64,000 nt of DNA from Leptonema illini DSM 21528 (GTDB lineage: Bacteria > Spirochaetota > Leptospiria > Leptospirales > Leptonemataceae). The translations under genes were made by a program, and so were the position numbers. The notes below the pieces were generated by a model. The model ran no database searches, had not been told where the DNA came from, and saw only the letters and a program-made list of their open reading frames with translations. The stretch covers positions 3,156,156 to 3,220,155 of the forward strand of contig NZ_JH597773.1 in the NCBI RefSeq assembly GCF_000243335.1. Reading direction: 5' to 3'. Below, in pieces: positions 8,717 to 17,575 of the stretch (the stretch's first letter is position 1; each line of letters opens with the position of its first letter).

Positions 8717-10746
8717 GGCTTGAATACCTGCCAGCCCGACGCATCGACATCAAGAATCCGAAAAATCATGGCCAGGGCCCATGTTAATAGCACCGTCCCA
8801 TGGATATCGGCACAATCTTTACCGTCCGTGATGGTAATCCCATAATAAGTCTGCTGTGCTCTACCCCGATAATACGAGAATCCACCCTCATCAGGATGAT
8901 AGTGTTCCATAATCGTTTGAATCATGGAAGAGCAGTATGCCTGAACATCTTTCTTACGGTGATCCGTGAACTGGAGACACCGATATAGGACATAAACCGC
9001 ATCAACGAGATGACACCCTTCAGAAGCTGGTTGACGCGTCAGAACAGTATCGATCAAGCGCTCCGGATAGTGAACTGGAATTTCACACCAATCCATTCCC
9101 GATAGCACCTTCATTGCCCCATTAACAAGCTGCCCGTACTCCGGCCCCCCCCCCCTGTAATATCCACCTGTCGCAGGGTCAGCAAGACTGTCGATCAGGC
9201 TGCCTATTCTCCTCAGCTGCAATTGATTATTAGGCAACAACGAAGCAAAGACCATTTGTGCAGAAAACTGCCCTCCGGCTGCCCATGGAGAACGCCAGTC
9301 AAGCTGGTTGAAGTATTCCGTAAGCGCCTCCGCACTATCAGCACAGCCTCGATAAACAGGAAATGATGTTTCGCCTAAACCATACAGGGTAGCAATCGCT
9401 TGTTTGGTCTCGGCTACAAGTATCTGTTCGCTGCTTGTTATGGGGTATTTCCTGGCGACGCCTTTCAAAAGCATCCAAACACTGCCCGGACGTGCGGCAT
9501 CAATAAAAGCAAACCGGTATAGAGGGTAAAACGAAACGGGCGGCTCAGCGCGGTAACTTAAAATCTTGCCGGCTATTCCAGATTTATCAGATGAGCCCTC
9601 AATCAATCCAACTGTCTGCAGAGTTTTTGCAGCAAAACACTGAAAGCCGAGATTCAAACCAGAATTATTGGCACCGTTGGCCGTTGGGCTAATGGATCCA
9701 TCGCCCTGTCGAAGACTGGACAGAAACACGTCGACGCTTTTCTTCAATCTCTCCGGCAACCCTGTGATATCAGCACGTCCCTTGGCCGCCACCTTTGCCA
9801 GCACTAATCTTTTGAAAAGATTAAAATATTCACTACCAGTCTTCTCACTGGTATGTGGATAGTGCAATACTTTCTCTCGCAGTATCTGGTATCGTGTACG
9901 GATTTCTTCCAGCCGATCGAAAAAATCCGAAGGATCATACATTATCCCATAACCCTCACAGTACTCGGGCATACAGCCAGAATTGATATAAAGGATTGGC
10001 AATCCGCAATTGCCGCCTTCATTCTGATGGTTCCCACCAGGTTCGTGACGCGATGCGGTCAGATAAACATGATGCCTCTTTATTTCCGCTGAAAGATTCA
10101 GACCATATAGGGGAGCAATATGGCGAGTATTCTTAAAGGAAAAGCCATCTGGGATATTACCAATATATGTAAATTCGTATTGCCTTCGAAATGCTGGATC
10201 ACCCAACCTCGCATCCAGTTGTTCGTAAATATCAAACCCCTTCAACCAAGAAGCTCCCCAATGGTGGGTCACAATCCTTAACGGGGCCCTACCGTCCCAG
10301 ATAACTCCACCTTCAGGGTTAAAAATTCGCCGATCAGACCCATTCAATATAACACTACAAGATTTCGGTTCACTCCTCTTTGACTCAAACAAATCCCGCA
10401 GCCAAGAAGCCACATACACCGTATGGTGCGCCACACGATTGGCCTCCATTAAGCGGTCATTCAGCCCGATTGTTCCCTTTCTTTCATCACATTCATTGAT
10501 TCGGTGCACAACAATAGGTGATGCATTGACACGACTAATGTAATCAGCAATATCTGCGTCACTGAAGGCACAACTTCTCATCTCCTTGCGGGGGTCGGTC
10601 AACAGAATTACATCAATATCATCGTCAGTAAGGGCTCGCACCACATTCACACCACGCTTCCGCAAATACAGTTCTAGGGCATCAGCGAACTGATTGCCAC
10701 CGCCCCAAGGTCCTTCTATCTTATTGAAGCCAATCGCTATTTTCAT
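8713..10746 (-). CDS. GT4-like glycosyltransferase fused to an alpha/alpha-toroid domain
   Basis: 677 aa with two halves. Residues 1 to about 320 look GT-B-like: IEGPWGGGNQFADALELYL, VHRINECDERKG, SVILNGSDRRIFNPEGG, and the donor-site region LTASRHEPGGNHQNEGGNCG with LPILYINSGCMPEYCEG. Residues about 335-677 resemble an alpha/alpha-barrel of the prenyltransferase/squalene-cyclase type, with repeated helices and the motifs QGDGSISP, GGYYRGGGPEYGQLV and PDEGGFSYYRG. The second half may bind or trim glycan or lipid carrier; its function is inferred from fold resemblance only. A run of ten G residues lies inside the coding frame (9145-9154). A degenerate copy of the first 80 or so codons lies beyond the IS3 element. 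Confidence 0.7.
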   Translation of the reverse strand: MKIAIGFNKIEGPWGGGNQFADALELYLRKRGVNVVRALTDDDIDVILLTDPRKEMRSCAFSDADIADYISRVNASPIVVHRINECDERKGTIGLNDRLMEANRVAHHTVYVASWLRDLFESKRSEPKSCSVILNGSDRRIFNPEGGVIWDGRAPLRIVTHHWGASWLKGFDIYEQLDARLGDPAFRRQYEFTYIGNIPDGFSFKNTRHIAPLYGLNLSAEIKRHHVYLTASRHEPGGNHQNEGGNCGLPILYINSGCMPEYCEGYGIMYDPSDFFDRLEEIRTRYQILREKVLHYPHTSEKTGSEYFNLFKRLVLAKVAAKGRADITGLPERLKKSVDVFLSSLRQGDGSISPTANGANNSGLNLGFQCFAAKTLQTVGLIEGSSDKSGIAGKILSYRAEPPVSFYPLYRFAFIDAARPGSVWMLLKGVARKYPITSSEQILVAETKQAIATLYGLGETSFPVYRGCADSAEALTEYFNQLDWRSPWAAGGQFSAQMVFASLLPNNQLQLRRIGSLIDSLADPATGGYYRGGGPEYGQLVNGAMKVLSGMDWCEIPVHYPERLIDTVLTRQPASEGCHLVDAVYVLYRCLQFTDHRKKDVQAYCSSMIQTIMEHYHPDEGGFSYYRGRAQQTYYGITITDGKDCADIHGTVLLTWALAMIFRILDVDASGWQVFKP
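9145..9154 (-). repeat. G10 homopolymer inside a coding frame
   Basis: Ten consecutive C on the plus strand, G10 on the coding strand, in the toroid half of the 677-aa glycosyltransferase at the codons for RGGGP. The frame is open as read. A change of one base would truncate the protein before its last C-terminal helices. Tracts of this length slip in many bacteria. Confidence 0.9.
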
Positions 10747-10825
10747 CGTATGTCCCCGCAGATGATAGAATCAAGAAACTCCATATCTCGCAATTTGAAT
10801 CGTACCGGATTTTTCGGACACCCCA

Positions 10826-11770
10826 TCAGGCCACTTTCTTAGTTTCAAATGCCTCCGGTGAGAGATAGCCCAGATAACTGTGGCTCCTCTTCCGGTTATA
10901 AAAGACTTCGATGTAATCGAATATCTCGCACTTCGCTTCCTCTTGATTCGCGAAGACCTTTCTGTCCAGCTCATTCTTCATCTGACCGAAAAATGATTCG
11001 GCGACGGCGTTATCCCAGCAGTTGCCTTTACGACTCATGCTCTGGACGATACCATGCTTCTTCAGCTCTGAACGAAACTCCTGACTGGCATATTGAGAGC
11101 CACGATCCGAATGAAAGACAAGACCCGATGCAGGACGACGCGAGCCGATGGCCATACGTAGTGCAGAGGCTACAAGCGATGATTCCATGTGCCTCTTCAT
11201 CGACCAACCCACGACTTTGCGTGAATAGAGGTCGATGATTGCACAAAGGTATAACCATCCTGTCGCCGTCCTTACATAGGTTATGTCCGATACCCATGCC
11301 TGATTCGGTAATTCCGTCGAGAAATTTCTGTTCAACAGATTCGGACTGATTGGCGAATCATGATCTGAATCCGTCGTTCGCGGAACATATCTTTTACGAC
11401 GTTTTCCGCTTATTTCAAGGATTTTCATGCCACGAATCACCGACAGACGACTGTACTGGAGTCCCTGCACCTTCAGCTCATGACAGATCTTTCTGAGCCC
11501 GAAGCATCGACGGTTCGATCGATGAATTTGCGTGATCATTGATAACAAATCCGATGACACGACTTCTTTCTTCTTGCCTGATCTCTTCATGTAACTGTAG
11601 AAAACGGATTTAGAGACGCCTAACAGGGCTGCCATGCGATTCACTGAAAAGTCCTTTCTCCACGCCTTCATGAAGGCGAACTTCTTCAGTCGTCCCGGGA
11701 AAGCATGGCTGCATACTTTTTTAGTATCGTGTTGCCCATTCGGAGGCTTGCATTCTCTGCTCGGAGGCAC
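10826..11770 (-). CDS. IS3-family transposase OrfB (DDE integrase core)
   Basis: Open frame of 314 codons that joins OrfA by -1 frameshifting, so its own start is probably not used much. It has an HTH_21-like N-terminal region (SVNRMAALLGVSKSVFYSYM) and then the rve integrase core. The catalytic acids are D in WVSDITYV, D in VFHSDRGSQYAS and E in WDNAVAESFFGQMKNE, spaced as in IS3 elements. The C-terminal YNRKRSHSYLGYLSPEAFE is the family signature. It looks intact, so the element may be active. Confidence 0.93.
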   Translation of the reverse strand: MPPSRECKPPNGQHDTKKVCSHAFPGRLKKFAFMKAWRKDFSVNRMAALLGVSKSVFYSYMKRSGKKKEVVSSDLLSMITQIHRSNRRCFGLRKICHELKVQGLQYSRLSVIRGMKILEISGKRRKRYVPRTTDSDHDSPISPNLLNRNFSTELPNQAWVSDITYVRTATGWLYLCAIIDLYSRKVVGWSMKRHMESSLVASALRMAIGSRRPASGLVFHSDRGSQYASQEFRSELKKHGIVQSMSRKGNCWDNAVAESFFGQMKNELDRKVFANQEEAKCEIFDYIEVFYNRKRSHSYLGYLSPEAFETKKVA

Positions 11771-11970
11771 TTCAGTTCTTCCTCGGCACTGCTCTTCTTG
11801 CGAGTTTCCGGTTCACTCTTCTGGGATTCCAGATACTCCCGACGCCAATCCTGAAGGGTCCAGTAGCTGATTCCGAGACCGGCGGCTATGTCCTTGATCG
11901 ATTCGTCGCCGGTCAGGGTCTGTTTTACAGCCTGTTCCCGGAATTCTGGCGAGTGTTTACGTTTCCTCAT
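11686..11970 (-). CDS. IS3-family OrfA (helix-turn-helix)
   Basis: 94 aa. It starts MRKRKHSPEFREQAV and contains the HTH DESIKDIAAGLGISYWTLQDWRRE in pieces typical of transposase_8 proteins. A leucine-rich coiled coil (EEELKCLRAENASLRMGNTIL) then ends at the slippery site. It binds the terminal repeats and, fused with OrfB by frameshift, forms the transposase. ATG 11970 is 59 bases inside the right terminal repeat. Confidence 0.93.
   Translation of the reverse strand: MRKRKHSPEFREQAVKQTLTGDESIKDIAAGLGISYWTLQDWRREYLESQKSEPETRKKSSAEEELKCLRAENASLRMGNTILKKYAAMLSRDD
11716..11722 (-). other. Programmed -1 frameshift site, A6G heptamer
   Basis: On the coding strand AAAAAAG is read CTA AAA AAG in OrfA. 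Slipping back one base gives VCSHAFPGRLKKF, which runs on into OrfB. A6G is the standard slippery heptamer of IS3-family elements, and it lies inside the OrfA/OrfB overlap. Confidence 0.88.
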
Positions 11971-12032
11971 GGTAACCTCATAGTATTAAGTTACCCCTCT
12001 GAGGTGTCTATTTTTTCCGGTACGAGTCAAGA

Positions 12033-12782
12033 TTACTCCACAATTCCTTTAACCGCCACAACTCCGTATCCCGTTGTCGCTCCCTTCACAATACCGTTAT
12101 CATCGAGGAATCCAGAGCCCTCTATCTTCCATAAAGCCCTAAAACCTATATTGACAAGACGACAGGCGATCTTCTTTTTCCAGGGTTTTGAGTCTAACCC
12201 ACGAAAAATTCCAGACAGTAATTTGCAATACATAGCAAGAACACTCCAGAGTCGACCTTGATTTTCAACGTGGACAGAAGTAAACCCAAGCCTACTCAGT
12301 TTAACACGATACCAGCTATCCGTATAACGACCAAAATCATCGGGATCAGCATGTTTGTGAAATAAAAAAGGGGTACAGATCAACAAATTACCGCCCGGCT
12401 TTAAGACACGAAAGGCCTCCGACAGGGCCTTTTCTGGCTGATCCAGATGTTCAAGAACTTCAGAAAGCATGACAGCGTCATACGATTCGGAACCAATCTT
12501 CAAATCATATACACTACAAAGAAAATCCGGATTCGTTTTCTCATCAATATTCACATACTGTACAGCGAGATCAGGCCTAACCTTCTCGATGTGAAAATAG
12601 CCTCTTTTATTGTCCTTCTTACCGCCAAGATCGAGCACACGACATCCATGCCCTACTCGCTGAATAGTTCTGAGCCAGAACAAATCCACATAGTATCGGC
12701 GAACGCTATAGTAGCCATCAGTAAGCAAAGAGCTTTTCAACGATTCCTCAGACAGGCCGCAAGTATTTGCCACAGAATTCAT
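12033..12782 (-). CDS. Class I SAM-dependent methyltransferase
   Basis: 249 aa from ATG 12782, which has GGAG 7 bases upstream. A GTG at 12815 is the longer option. Motif I is CRVLDLGGKKDN, followed by VQYVNIDEKTNPDF (acid after strand 2), YDAVMLSEVLEHLDQP (motif post I, the LEH of Methyltransf_11) and VLKPGGNLLICTPF. The C-terminal region has hydrophobic patches. It is probably a glycan methyltransferase. The IS3 end lies immediately downstream, so what was originally next in the operon is now separated. Confidence 0.82.
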   Translation of the reverse strand: MNSVANTCGLSEESLKSSLLTDGYYSVRRYYVDLFWLRTIQRVGHGCRVLDLGGKKDNKRGYFHIEKVRPDLAVQYVNIDEKTNPDFLCSVYDLKIGSESYDAVMLSEVLEHLDQPEKALSEAFRVLKPGGNLLICTPFLFHKHADPDDFGRYTDSWYRVKLSRLGFTSVHVENQGRLWSVLAMYCKLLSGIFRGLDSKPWKKKIACRLVNIGFRALWKIEGSGFLDDNGIVKGATTGYGVVAVKGIVE

Positions 12783-12849
12783 TCGACTTCTCCAGATTTT
12801 TTCTCGCTGTTGCACTTATCATTCGATTTTAGAACGCCTTGCCCTAAAT

Positions 12850-13091
12850 GCAAGAATAGGCCATACATTGATACGGCCCTTTGTAATCAGCACTGCCTGC
12901 GCCACTGAAAGCACAACGTCTCATCTCCCTGCGGGAACCGGTCGCCAAAATAACATCCATAGCATCTTTTGCAAGATGCTCGCACTACACTCACACAGTG
13001 CTTGAACAAATAACAACTCCATGCCATCATGCGAACTGATGGCCGCCGCCCCAAGGCCTTCTATCTTGCTGAAGCCTATCACTGTTTTCAT
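12850..13091 (-). pseudogene. Degenerate partial copy of the 5' end of the GT4-toroid gene
   Basis: The DNA from about 12850 to 13135 aligns by eye with about 10510 to 10790, the first 80 or so codons and leader of the 677-aa glycosyltransferase. The start reads MKTVIGFSKIEG against MKIAIGFNKIEG in the intact gene. Further on the copy keeps ACFSGA-like, C-terminal to N-terminal matching DNA blocks such as CCTTCTATCTT(G/A)(C/T)TGAAGCC, but with indels that break the frame. It is what remains of a duplication, with the IS3 element and one methyltransferase gene now between the two copies. 13092-13151 holds only the matching leader. Confidence 0.75.
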
Positions 13092-13151
13092 CGTATATCT
13101 CAATGACAATTAAGTCAAGAAACTCCTTATCTTGCGATGGGAAAAAACAGA

Positions 13152-13928
13152 TCACTTTTTCTTTATAATCCATTCCTGATTTGGTTCAATGCCAAAGTTT
13201 CGCTGGATAAAATACTGAACTCGCACCCAGCCATTTGGAAATGAATCAGGATAAGCAGGGTAACGCATAAATGCATCTACCGAAAGTCGACGCACTATCT
13301 TTTTTATCTGCTTGGCGTTCACCATGTTAAGAGTATATAGAAAGCCCGGATTGCGCCCTCGCAAAACCAGAATGAAGCGAATCAGCCACCGGGGAAGAAA
13401 CATCGGTAGATTCATCTTATAATGACCTTCCCACCACTGCCTATAGTCAGGCATGTTAAAGTATAGATACCCCCCCTTCTTGGTCACCCGAACAGCTTCA
13501 TCAATAGATTGTCTTACATCGTTAACGTGTTCCAGCACAGTAAAGCAATAGACTAAATCAAAACTTTGATCTGTAAACGGCAGCTTTTCGGCCCCCCCCT
13601 GTATAATACGTGAAGGGTCAATACCCTGTATCTCAGCTTTTTTTCGAATAATCGAACAGCCTTCGGCTGAAGGCTCAACACCATAACAATCAGCACCAAG
13701 GCGATGAAAATAAATAAATTCTGCTCCCGTACCTGCACCGATCACAAGAATTTTTTTTGAACGTACATCAACGTTGATAAAATTCATAAGATGGTCAATT
13801 ACTGGCTTGGCAAAGATTTCTTCTTCCCTGAGCCGTCTTTCTATTCGTTCCCTGAAATCTGAAAGGCCTAGTATATCCCTATAGTACGCTTGATAATACT
13901 GACTCATGGCATCATCAATCTCGCTCAT
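13152..13928 (-). CDS. Class I SAM-dependent methyltransferase (Methyltransf_11)
   Basis: 258 aa from ATG 13928 (GGAG 8 bases upstream); a GTG at 13934 is the longer option. Motif I is KKILVIGAGTGAEFIYF. Next come YGVEPSAEG, FDLVYCFTVLEHVND (post I) and VTKKGGYLYFNMPDYRQWW. It resembles UbiE/Methyltransf_11 enzymes acting on sugars or lipids. G8 (13592-13599) and G7 (13470-13476) runs on the coding strand lie within the frame, which makes slippage possible. Confidence 0.82.
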   Translation of the reverse strand: MSEIDDAMSQYYQAYYRDILGLSDFRERIERRLREEEIFAKPVIDHLMNFINVDVRSKKILVIGAGTGAEFIYFHRLGADCYGVEPSAEGCSIIRKKAEIQGIDPSRIIQGGAEKLPFTDQSFDLVYCFTVLEHVNDVRQSIDEAVRVTKKGGYLYFNMPDYRQWWEGHYKMNLPMFLPRWLIRFILVLRGRNPGFLYTLNMVNAKQIKKIVRRLSVDAFMRYPAYPDSFPNGWVRVQYFIQRNFGIEPNQEWIIKKK

Positions 13929-13982
13929 CAGCACGGCTCCTTACTCTCACAAAATCGCAGACTCTAAGGCTGGTTCAATACT

Positions 13983-14537
13983 CTAACATCCTCGGACACC
14001 AATTCTCTTGGCTGGGACACCACCAACGATTTCATAAGGCGCAACATCAGCCCGAACAACCGCGCCTGCTGACACAATGGCCCCGTTCCCGATCGTTACT
14101 CCGTCAAGAATGACTGAATTCGCCCCGATCCATACATCATCGCCGATGGTAATTCCCTTCTGACTATGCCCCTGCTGAAAGATCGGAATATCTATTCGCT
14201 GAAAATTATGATTCGAAGGAATGATGACAACATGCGCGGCGATACGTACATTATTACCGATAGTAAGTCCCCCATGACCATACAAAATGGTAAACGGATT
14301 AACAGAACAATTTTCTCCCAGTATTATATGCCCACGATATGTTAGAAGCTGTGCAAAATGGTGAATTCTACAGCCTGCACCTATCTTAATCGATCCACCC
14401 GCAATCAATGACAGAGTCGCCCGTCGAGACAACATTGCCGTCTCGTGAATGAACACATTGCTGATTAACCGTCGGCCAGAATAGAGAAGCCGATTCCGGA
14501 GCAGTGTATACCAAGTAACCCTATCAAAAGCCCTCAT
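13983..14537 (-). CDS. Hexapeptide-repeat acetyltransferase (WcaF/Maa-like)
   Basis: 184 aa. A left-handed beta-helix with repeats such as [44 protein letters not shown]. The catalytic-type loop [18 protein letters not shown] (NHxF) is followed by [19 protein letters not shown] and the end [13 protein letters not shown]. This is the LacA/Maa/WcaF pattern, acetyl-CoA dependent O-acetylation of a sugar. ATG 14537 overlaps the Wzt stop (ATGA). It may decorate the glycan before export. Confidence 0.85.
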   Translation of the reverse strand: MRAFDRVTWYTLLRNRLLYSGRRLISNVFIHETAMLSRRATLSLIAGGSIKIGAGCRIHHFAQLLTYRGHIILGENCSVNPFTILYGHGGLTIGNNVRIAAHVVIIPSNHNFQRIDIPIFQQGHSQKGITIGDDVWIGANSVILDGVTIGNGAIVSAGAVVRADVAPYEIVGGVPAKRIGVRGC

Positions 14538-15745
14538 GCGTCAGCATACCCCCATTCGGTCGTAAAAAAGCACTTACCCAATCCGGCAGTCGATTTCTTG
14601 ACTGTAGCGGGCGAATCAACAAGTATTGTAGCCGCATTATTGACAATATCAATCTTGTAGGCCGCAGCGCTAACAACGACATCCAAGACATAGGTACCTG
14701 CCATCAGTGTGCAAACGGGAACGTCAATCCTGACTTTTTTTCCTCCTGACTTCCATTTTTCTTCAGGCTTAGAAATGATATTTGTCAAATAAGCAATAAC
14801 CGTTCCATACGAATCGACGATCGATACTCCAATATTCGGACACTCAGCAGCTTCCAGAACAACCATCTCGAACTCAATAGACATTGGCCCGTTCGTACTA
14901 ATCGGTTTTCCTTCATTGATAAAAATTCGACGAACTCTAATCTCTCCGGATCCTGGGCGTTTGCCTATGCTATCGGCCACTGGTTGACTCAATTGCCCAC
15001 GCTGAGTTTCTGCAAAGTACTTCTCCAGAACTTGGTCCGTACTACCGGTCATCTTTATTTGCCCGGTATTCATCAATATGGAGCGACTGCACATTCTCTC
15101 AAGGACATAAGGACTATGGCTAACAAGCATTACCGACACGCCGGAATTGATCAACCTGTTCATTCTGTCTATAGCCTTCTTCTGAAAAACATAATCCCCG
15201 ACACTGAGAACCTCATCGACAAGAAGGATATCGGCCCGAATGTTCATGGCCACACCGAAACCCAATCGAGCCAGCATTCCACTGGAGTACGTGCGCACGG
15301 GCATATCAAAGTACTCTCCCAGCTCACAAAACTCTTCCACATCGGGCTCAATCATTCGAATCTGACGTTTTGTGAGCCCCATGACCGCCCCGAGCAGCCG
15401 AACATTCTCTCGCCCCGAAAGATCGAAGTGCATACCGGCATTCAGCTCGATCATGGGAAAGATACGCCCCTTCACTTCCACGCTGCCACGGGTCGGCTTT
15501 GAGACACCGGCAAGGATCTTCAACAGCGTTGATTTTCCGGCGCCGTTTCGACCGATAATGCCGAAAACCTCGCCCCGATTGATTTCAAGGCTGATGTCGC
15601 GCAGGGACCATGGCCCCTGATCGGAATCGGTCCAGAGTGGATTGCGTAGATGCCGCAGATTGGAGAGGATCTGTCGCGGGCCGGCCGTCGGCGGTAATCC
15701 GTAACGTTTCCAGAGCCCGTCAATTTTGATAATCGTATCGCTCAT
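14534..15745 (-). CDS. wzt: O-antigen ABC transporter ATP-binding protein with C-terminal glycan-binding domain (Wzt)
   Basis: 403 aa. The nucleotide-binding domain (residues about 30-250) has Walker [17 protein letters not shown], signature [11 protein letters not shown], Walker [15 protein letters not shown] and the switch histidine in [11 protein letters not shown]. Residues about 265-400 match the Wzt C-terminal beta-sandwich that recognises a modified chain end in ABC-dependent O-antigen export ([42 protein letters not shown]). The long form implies that export is coupled to a terminal modification, perhaps one of the methylations encoded here. The start overlaps wzm by 4 bases. Confidence 0.92.
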   Translation of the reverse strand: MSDTIIKIDGLWKRYGLPPTAGPRQILSNLRHLRNPLWTDSDQGPWSLRDISLEINRGEVFGIIGRNGAGKSTLLKILAGVSKPTRGSVEVKGRIFPMIELNAGMHFDLSGRENVRLLGAVMGLTKRQIRMIEPDVEEFCELGEYFDMPVRTYSSGMLARLGFGVAMNIRADILLVDEVLSVGDYVFQKKAIDRMNRLINSGVSVMLVSHSPYVLERMCSRSILMNTGQIKMTGSTDQVLEKYFAETQRGQLSQPVADSIGKRPGSGEIRVRRIFINEGKPISTNGPMSIEFEMVVLEAAECPNIGVSIVDSYGTVIAYLTNIISKPEEKWKSGGKKVRIDVPVCTLMAGTYVLDVVVSAAAYKIDIVNNAATILVDSPATVKKSTAGLGKCFFTTEWGYADA

Positions 15746-16563
15746 AGTTCATCCGCAAAAAAGGCCGCTCGCTTCCTGAAAAGAGGCCACGCGATGGCCA
15801 GGGTCGCGAGGATAAAAACAACTCCAGACATCAGATGTATCCAGTCTGGCCCCTGATTCAGAACAACAGAGTTTCTGAATCCCTCGATAAGAGGTACAGT
15901 GGGATTCAAATAATACAGAAAGCGATATTTCGCGGGAACACTCTCAACAGAATAGATGATAGGATTCAGAAACATCCAGATCTGCAGAACATACGTGAAA
16001 GCCATCGTAATATCACTCTTGAAAATGCCGAAGGCTGAAACGAACATACCCACCGCAAAGCCAAGCAAGCCCATCAGAAGAAGATATAAAGGCGCCCAGA
16101 GCAGGTTGAGGCCAATATCAGCCCGATAAAAAAGAAGCATCAGACTGAAGAGCAGGATCATCATCAACATGTCAAAAATCATGTTCAGGACGTTAACGAT
16201 CAAGAAGATCTCCCTGTCGATATTGATCTTTTTGATGATACCGGCGTTATTCATGATCGCAGGCGTACTGCCGTTTATAATGCCCTGAAAGAAATTCCAT
16301 GGAATCATTCCACTGAAAATCAGCAGGGGATACGGAATTTTTGAATCTCGAATACCGAAGAACGAGCGAATCGTTATCCATAGACCGAGAAACATCAGCG
16401 GTTGCAGGATTGCCCACGCATGGCCGAGCATGGAGCGTCGATATCGGCCTCTTAAGTCGCGCAGAAACAGCGAAATGGCAAGGTTGTAGGCGAGATAGAC
16501 ATCGCGAATCCATTCCGTTGCCGCAGCCCTCTGGCGCAAACCCGCATATACATTACGAAACAT
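15742..16563 (-). CDS. wzm: O-antigen/polysaccharide ABC transporter permease (Wzm)
   Basis: 273 aa ABC-2 type permease with about six membrane segments. The cytoplasmic N-terminal part reads AISLFLRDLRGRYRRSMLGHAWAILQPL, a strong Wzm/KpsM signature. NPIIYSVESVP and LNPTVPLIEGFRNSV are also typical of the family. With Wzt it moves undecaprenyl-linked glycan across the inner membrane. So the whole polymer is assembled in the cytoplasm, in line with the absence of wzx and wzy in this window. It overlaps the epimerase gene by 11 bases. Confidence 0.93.
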   Translation of the reverse strand: MFRNVYAGLRQRAAATEWIRDVYLAYNLAISLFLRDLRGRYRRSMLGHAWAILQPLMFLGLWITIRSFFGIRDSKIPYPLLIFSGMIPWNFFQGIINGSTPAIMNNAGIIKKINIDREIFLIVNVLNMIFDMLMMILLFSLMLLFYRADIGLNLLWAPLYLLLMGLLGFAVGMFVSAFGIFKSDITMAFTYVLQIWMFLNPIIYSVESVPAKYRFLYYLNPTVPLIEGFRNSVVLNQGPDWIHLMSGVVFILATLAIAWPLFRKRAAFFADEL

Positions 16564-17575
16564 GATAGTATCCCCTGTACCAGTCGACGAAGGCCTTTAA
16601 TCCGTCTTGAATTGCAGTTGCAGGTCTGTATCCGATTTCAGATTCCAGATCAGACACGTCGGCCCAGGTTCGCTCCACATCGCCCGGCTGAATGGGGAGA
16701 AACTCCTTCGCAGCTTCGCGGCCAAGGGTTTTCTCGAGCACTTCTATCATATCCAGCAACCGCACAGGCGCGTTATTGCCGATGTTGAACAGTCTGTTCT
16801 GCCAGAACGCAGCGTCTTCACGCCCTATCATGCGCTCGATAGCCTTACAGATATCCTCAACATAAGTAAAGTCACGATACATATTACCGTTATTGAAAAC
16901 ACGTATCGGCTGTCCGGAAAGAATGCGGTTCGTGAAGTCGAAGTAGGCCATATCAGGCCTTCCCCACGGACCGTAGACGGTAAAAAATCGCAGTCCGGTT
17001 ACCGGAATCCCGTAGAGATTATGGTAGGTAAAGGCCATCAGCTCATTAGCCCGCTTGGTTGCCGCGTACAGGCTAACTGGCTCATCGACTCGATCAGACG
17101 TTGAGAACGGAATCTTTGCATTCTTCCCATAAACCGACGAACTGGACGCATAGAGCAGTCTGACTCCAGTTTGATGCCTTACGTACTCCAGAACCTGCAA
17201 GAAACCATCCACGTTAGAATGCACGTAAACATCGGGGTTTTCCAGAGAATATCGTACTCCTGCCTGCGCAGCGAGATGGACTACGATATCAATCTTATGA
17301 TCGAGGGCAATACGTTCCCAGACGTTACGATTGCATATATCGGCACGATAGAAAGGGATCTCACCTGGAACGAAGAAAATTTCCGACTCCTCCGTATCGG
17401 GCAGGTGGATCTGCAACTGCGCCAGCCGCGCCACTTTCAATGTAGGATCATAGTAATGATTCAGATCGTCCAACCCGATGACACTATGGCCCGCTGCCTT
17501 CAAAAGCCGCGCGAGATGGAACCCTATAAAACCAGCTATTCCCGTAACCAGAACAGTTTTCGCCTGTCCGCTCAT
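16553..17575 (-). CDS. NAD-dependent UDP-glucuronate 4-epimerase-type SDR
   Basis: 340 aa from ATG 17575, which overlaps the rmlB stop as ATGA and has GGAGAGG 5 bases upstream. An extended SDR with NAD motif VTGIAGFIGFHLARLL, catalytic YAATKRANE (Y-x3-K) and the SSSSVYG serine region. The first helix/loop (LDDLNHYYDPTLKVARLAQL) and ERTWADVSDLESEIGYRP are as in UDP-glucuronate 4-epimerases (LspL/GlaE type), giving UDP-galacturonate. Related 4-epimerase or decarboxylase activities cannot be excluded without key active-site comparison. Confidence 0.82.
   Translation of the reverse strand: MSGQAKTVLVTGIAGFIGFHLARLLKAAGHSVIGLDDLNHYYDPTLKVARLAQLQIHLPDTEESEIFFVPGEIPFYRADICNRNVWERIALDHKIDIVVHLAAQAGVRYSLENPDVYVHSNVDGFLQVLEYVRHQTGVRLLYASSSSVYGKNAKIPFSTSDRVDEPVSLYAATKRANELMAFTYHNLYGIPVTGLRFFTVYGPWGRPDMAYFDFTNRILSGQPIRVFNNGNMYRDFTYVEDICKAIERMIGREDAAFWQNRLFNIGNNAPVRLLDMIEVLEKTLGREAAKEFLPIQPGDVERTWADVSDLESEIGYRPATAIQDGLKAFVDWYRGYYHVS

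Larger units (their letters stand above)
10796..12029 (-). mobile_element. IS3-family insertion sequence, 1234 bp
   Basis: Bounded by 27-base imperfect terminal inverted repeats starting TGA(A/C)TCGTACCGGA (10796-10822 and 12003-12029) and ending inward in GACACC. The element holds the usual IS3 pair of overlapping frames. I see no 3-4 bp target duplication: the left flank is AATT and the right flank is AGAT. The right end is only 3 bases from the stop of a methyltransferase gene. A diverged partial copy of the left-flanking gene lies about 0.8 kb beyond the right end. This suggests rearrangement after insertion. Confidence 0.88.
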
